Assembly (NCBI GenBank): GCA_005888755.1
Contig: VBBQ01000005.1
Span: 1-5,880 of the forward strand
DNA from: Candidatus Bathyarchaeota archaeon
GTDB taxonomy: Archaea > Thermoproteota > Bathyarchaeia > 40CM-2-53-6
Length of the DNA stretch: 5,880 bases
Reading direction: 5' to 3'
The notes under the pieces: generated by a model
Seen by the model: only the letters and a program-made list of their open reading frames with translations
Databases searched by the model: none
Told to the model about the DNA's origin: nothing
Shown: positions 5,739 through 5,880 of the stretch, one piece after another
Position numbering within the stretch: position 1 is the stretch's first letter
Layout of the letters: every line of letters begins with the position of its first letter
Made by a program: the position numbers and the translations under genes

Positions 5739-5880
5739 TCAAGTGGTGCCAGACTGTAGACGCTGCTTGAGGTAACCGGTTAGCTCCGAGAGGAGGATCC
5801 TCGCTTCTCTCTGGTCAATGGTCTCAGGCGTCGCCGTGACTCTATGGGGTTCTGTTAGCGCCTCGCCGGTGAGGTACTTG
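5739..5880 (-). CDS. C-terminal fragment of an unrecognised protein, cut by the window edge
   Basis: On the minus strand a frame is open from the right edge (first full codon 5879-5877) to TGA at 5741-5739, giving 46 residues. It starts KYLTGEALTEPHRVTATP and continues with an amphipathic stretch (REARILLSELTGYLKQRL) that looks like a terminal helix. The composition is protein-like and the other two minus frames are less convincing (one has an early TAG). It converges on the tRNA, with 25 bp between the CCA and its stop. I do not recognise the family, and the sequence is too short to assign a function. Confidence 0.5.
   Translation of the reverse strand, partial: KYLTGEALTEPHRVTATPETIDQREARILLSELTGYLKQRLQSGTT

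Noticed and set aside
5565-5759. Open frame on + strand (GTG start, 64 codons)
   Set aside because: It runs straight through the tRNA-Gly gene and its introns, which explain the sequence better.

Overview
The window looks archaeal, most likely from the TACK side (Thaumarchaeota, Aigarchaeota or Bathyarchaeota-like). Four things point there. The longest gene is an archaeal elongation factor 2 with the RQMTI form of the switch-I motif, which I recall from crenarchaeal and thaumarchaeal EF-2 rather than the RGITI form of euryarchaea. It carries an intein. The tRNA gene has two bulge-helix-bulge introns. Finally, the readable promoter is a TATA-box type with almost no leader. The species cannot be named from this sequence.

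Layout. Positions 2-3604 (+) are one open frame that is cut by the left edge. The first 504 visible codons are most of an intein with an apparently complete LAGLIDADG endonuclease. The intein ends at an Asn codon at 1511-1513, and the EF-2 C-extein (696 residues) runs from there to the stop. The intein sits inside the GTP-binding P-loop, between the Lys and Thr of the family's GHxDHGKTT motif. The N-extein and intein block A lie outside the window. Converging on this gene, 35 bp away, is a membrane glycosyltransferase of the processive GT2 (hyaluronan/chitin synthase, NodC) type (3640-5073, -). Upstream of it is a roughly 210-bp gap with two palindromes, then a small two-helix membrane protein of unknown role (5285-5494, -) with a likely TATA box.

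At 5586-5713 (+) is a tRNA-Gly(CCC) gene with encoded CCA and two introns: 35 nt in the D-loop and 15 nt at the usual 37/38 position. Removing both gives a 75-nt cloverleaf with conventional stems. At the right edge is the C-terminal tail of an unrecognised minus-strand gene.

Functionally, EF-2 and tRNA-Gly both serve translation and both need an excision step (protein splicing, RNA splicing) before they work. The glycosyltransferase and small membrane protein concern the cell surface and need not be linked to them. I see no defence system, CRISPR array or transposase here. The most interesting items are the P-loop intein and the doubly interrupted tRNA.
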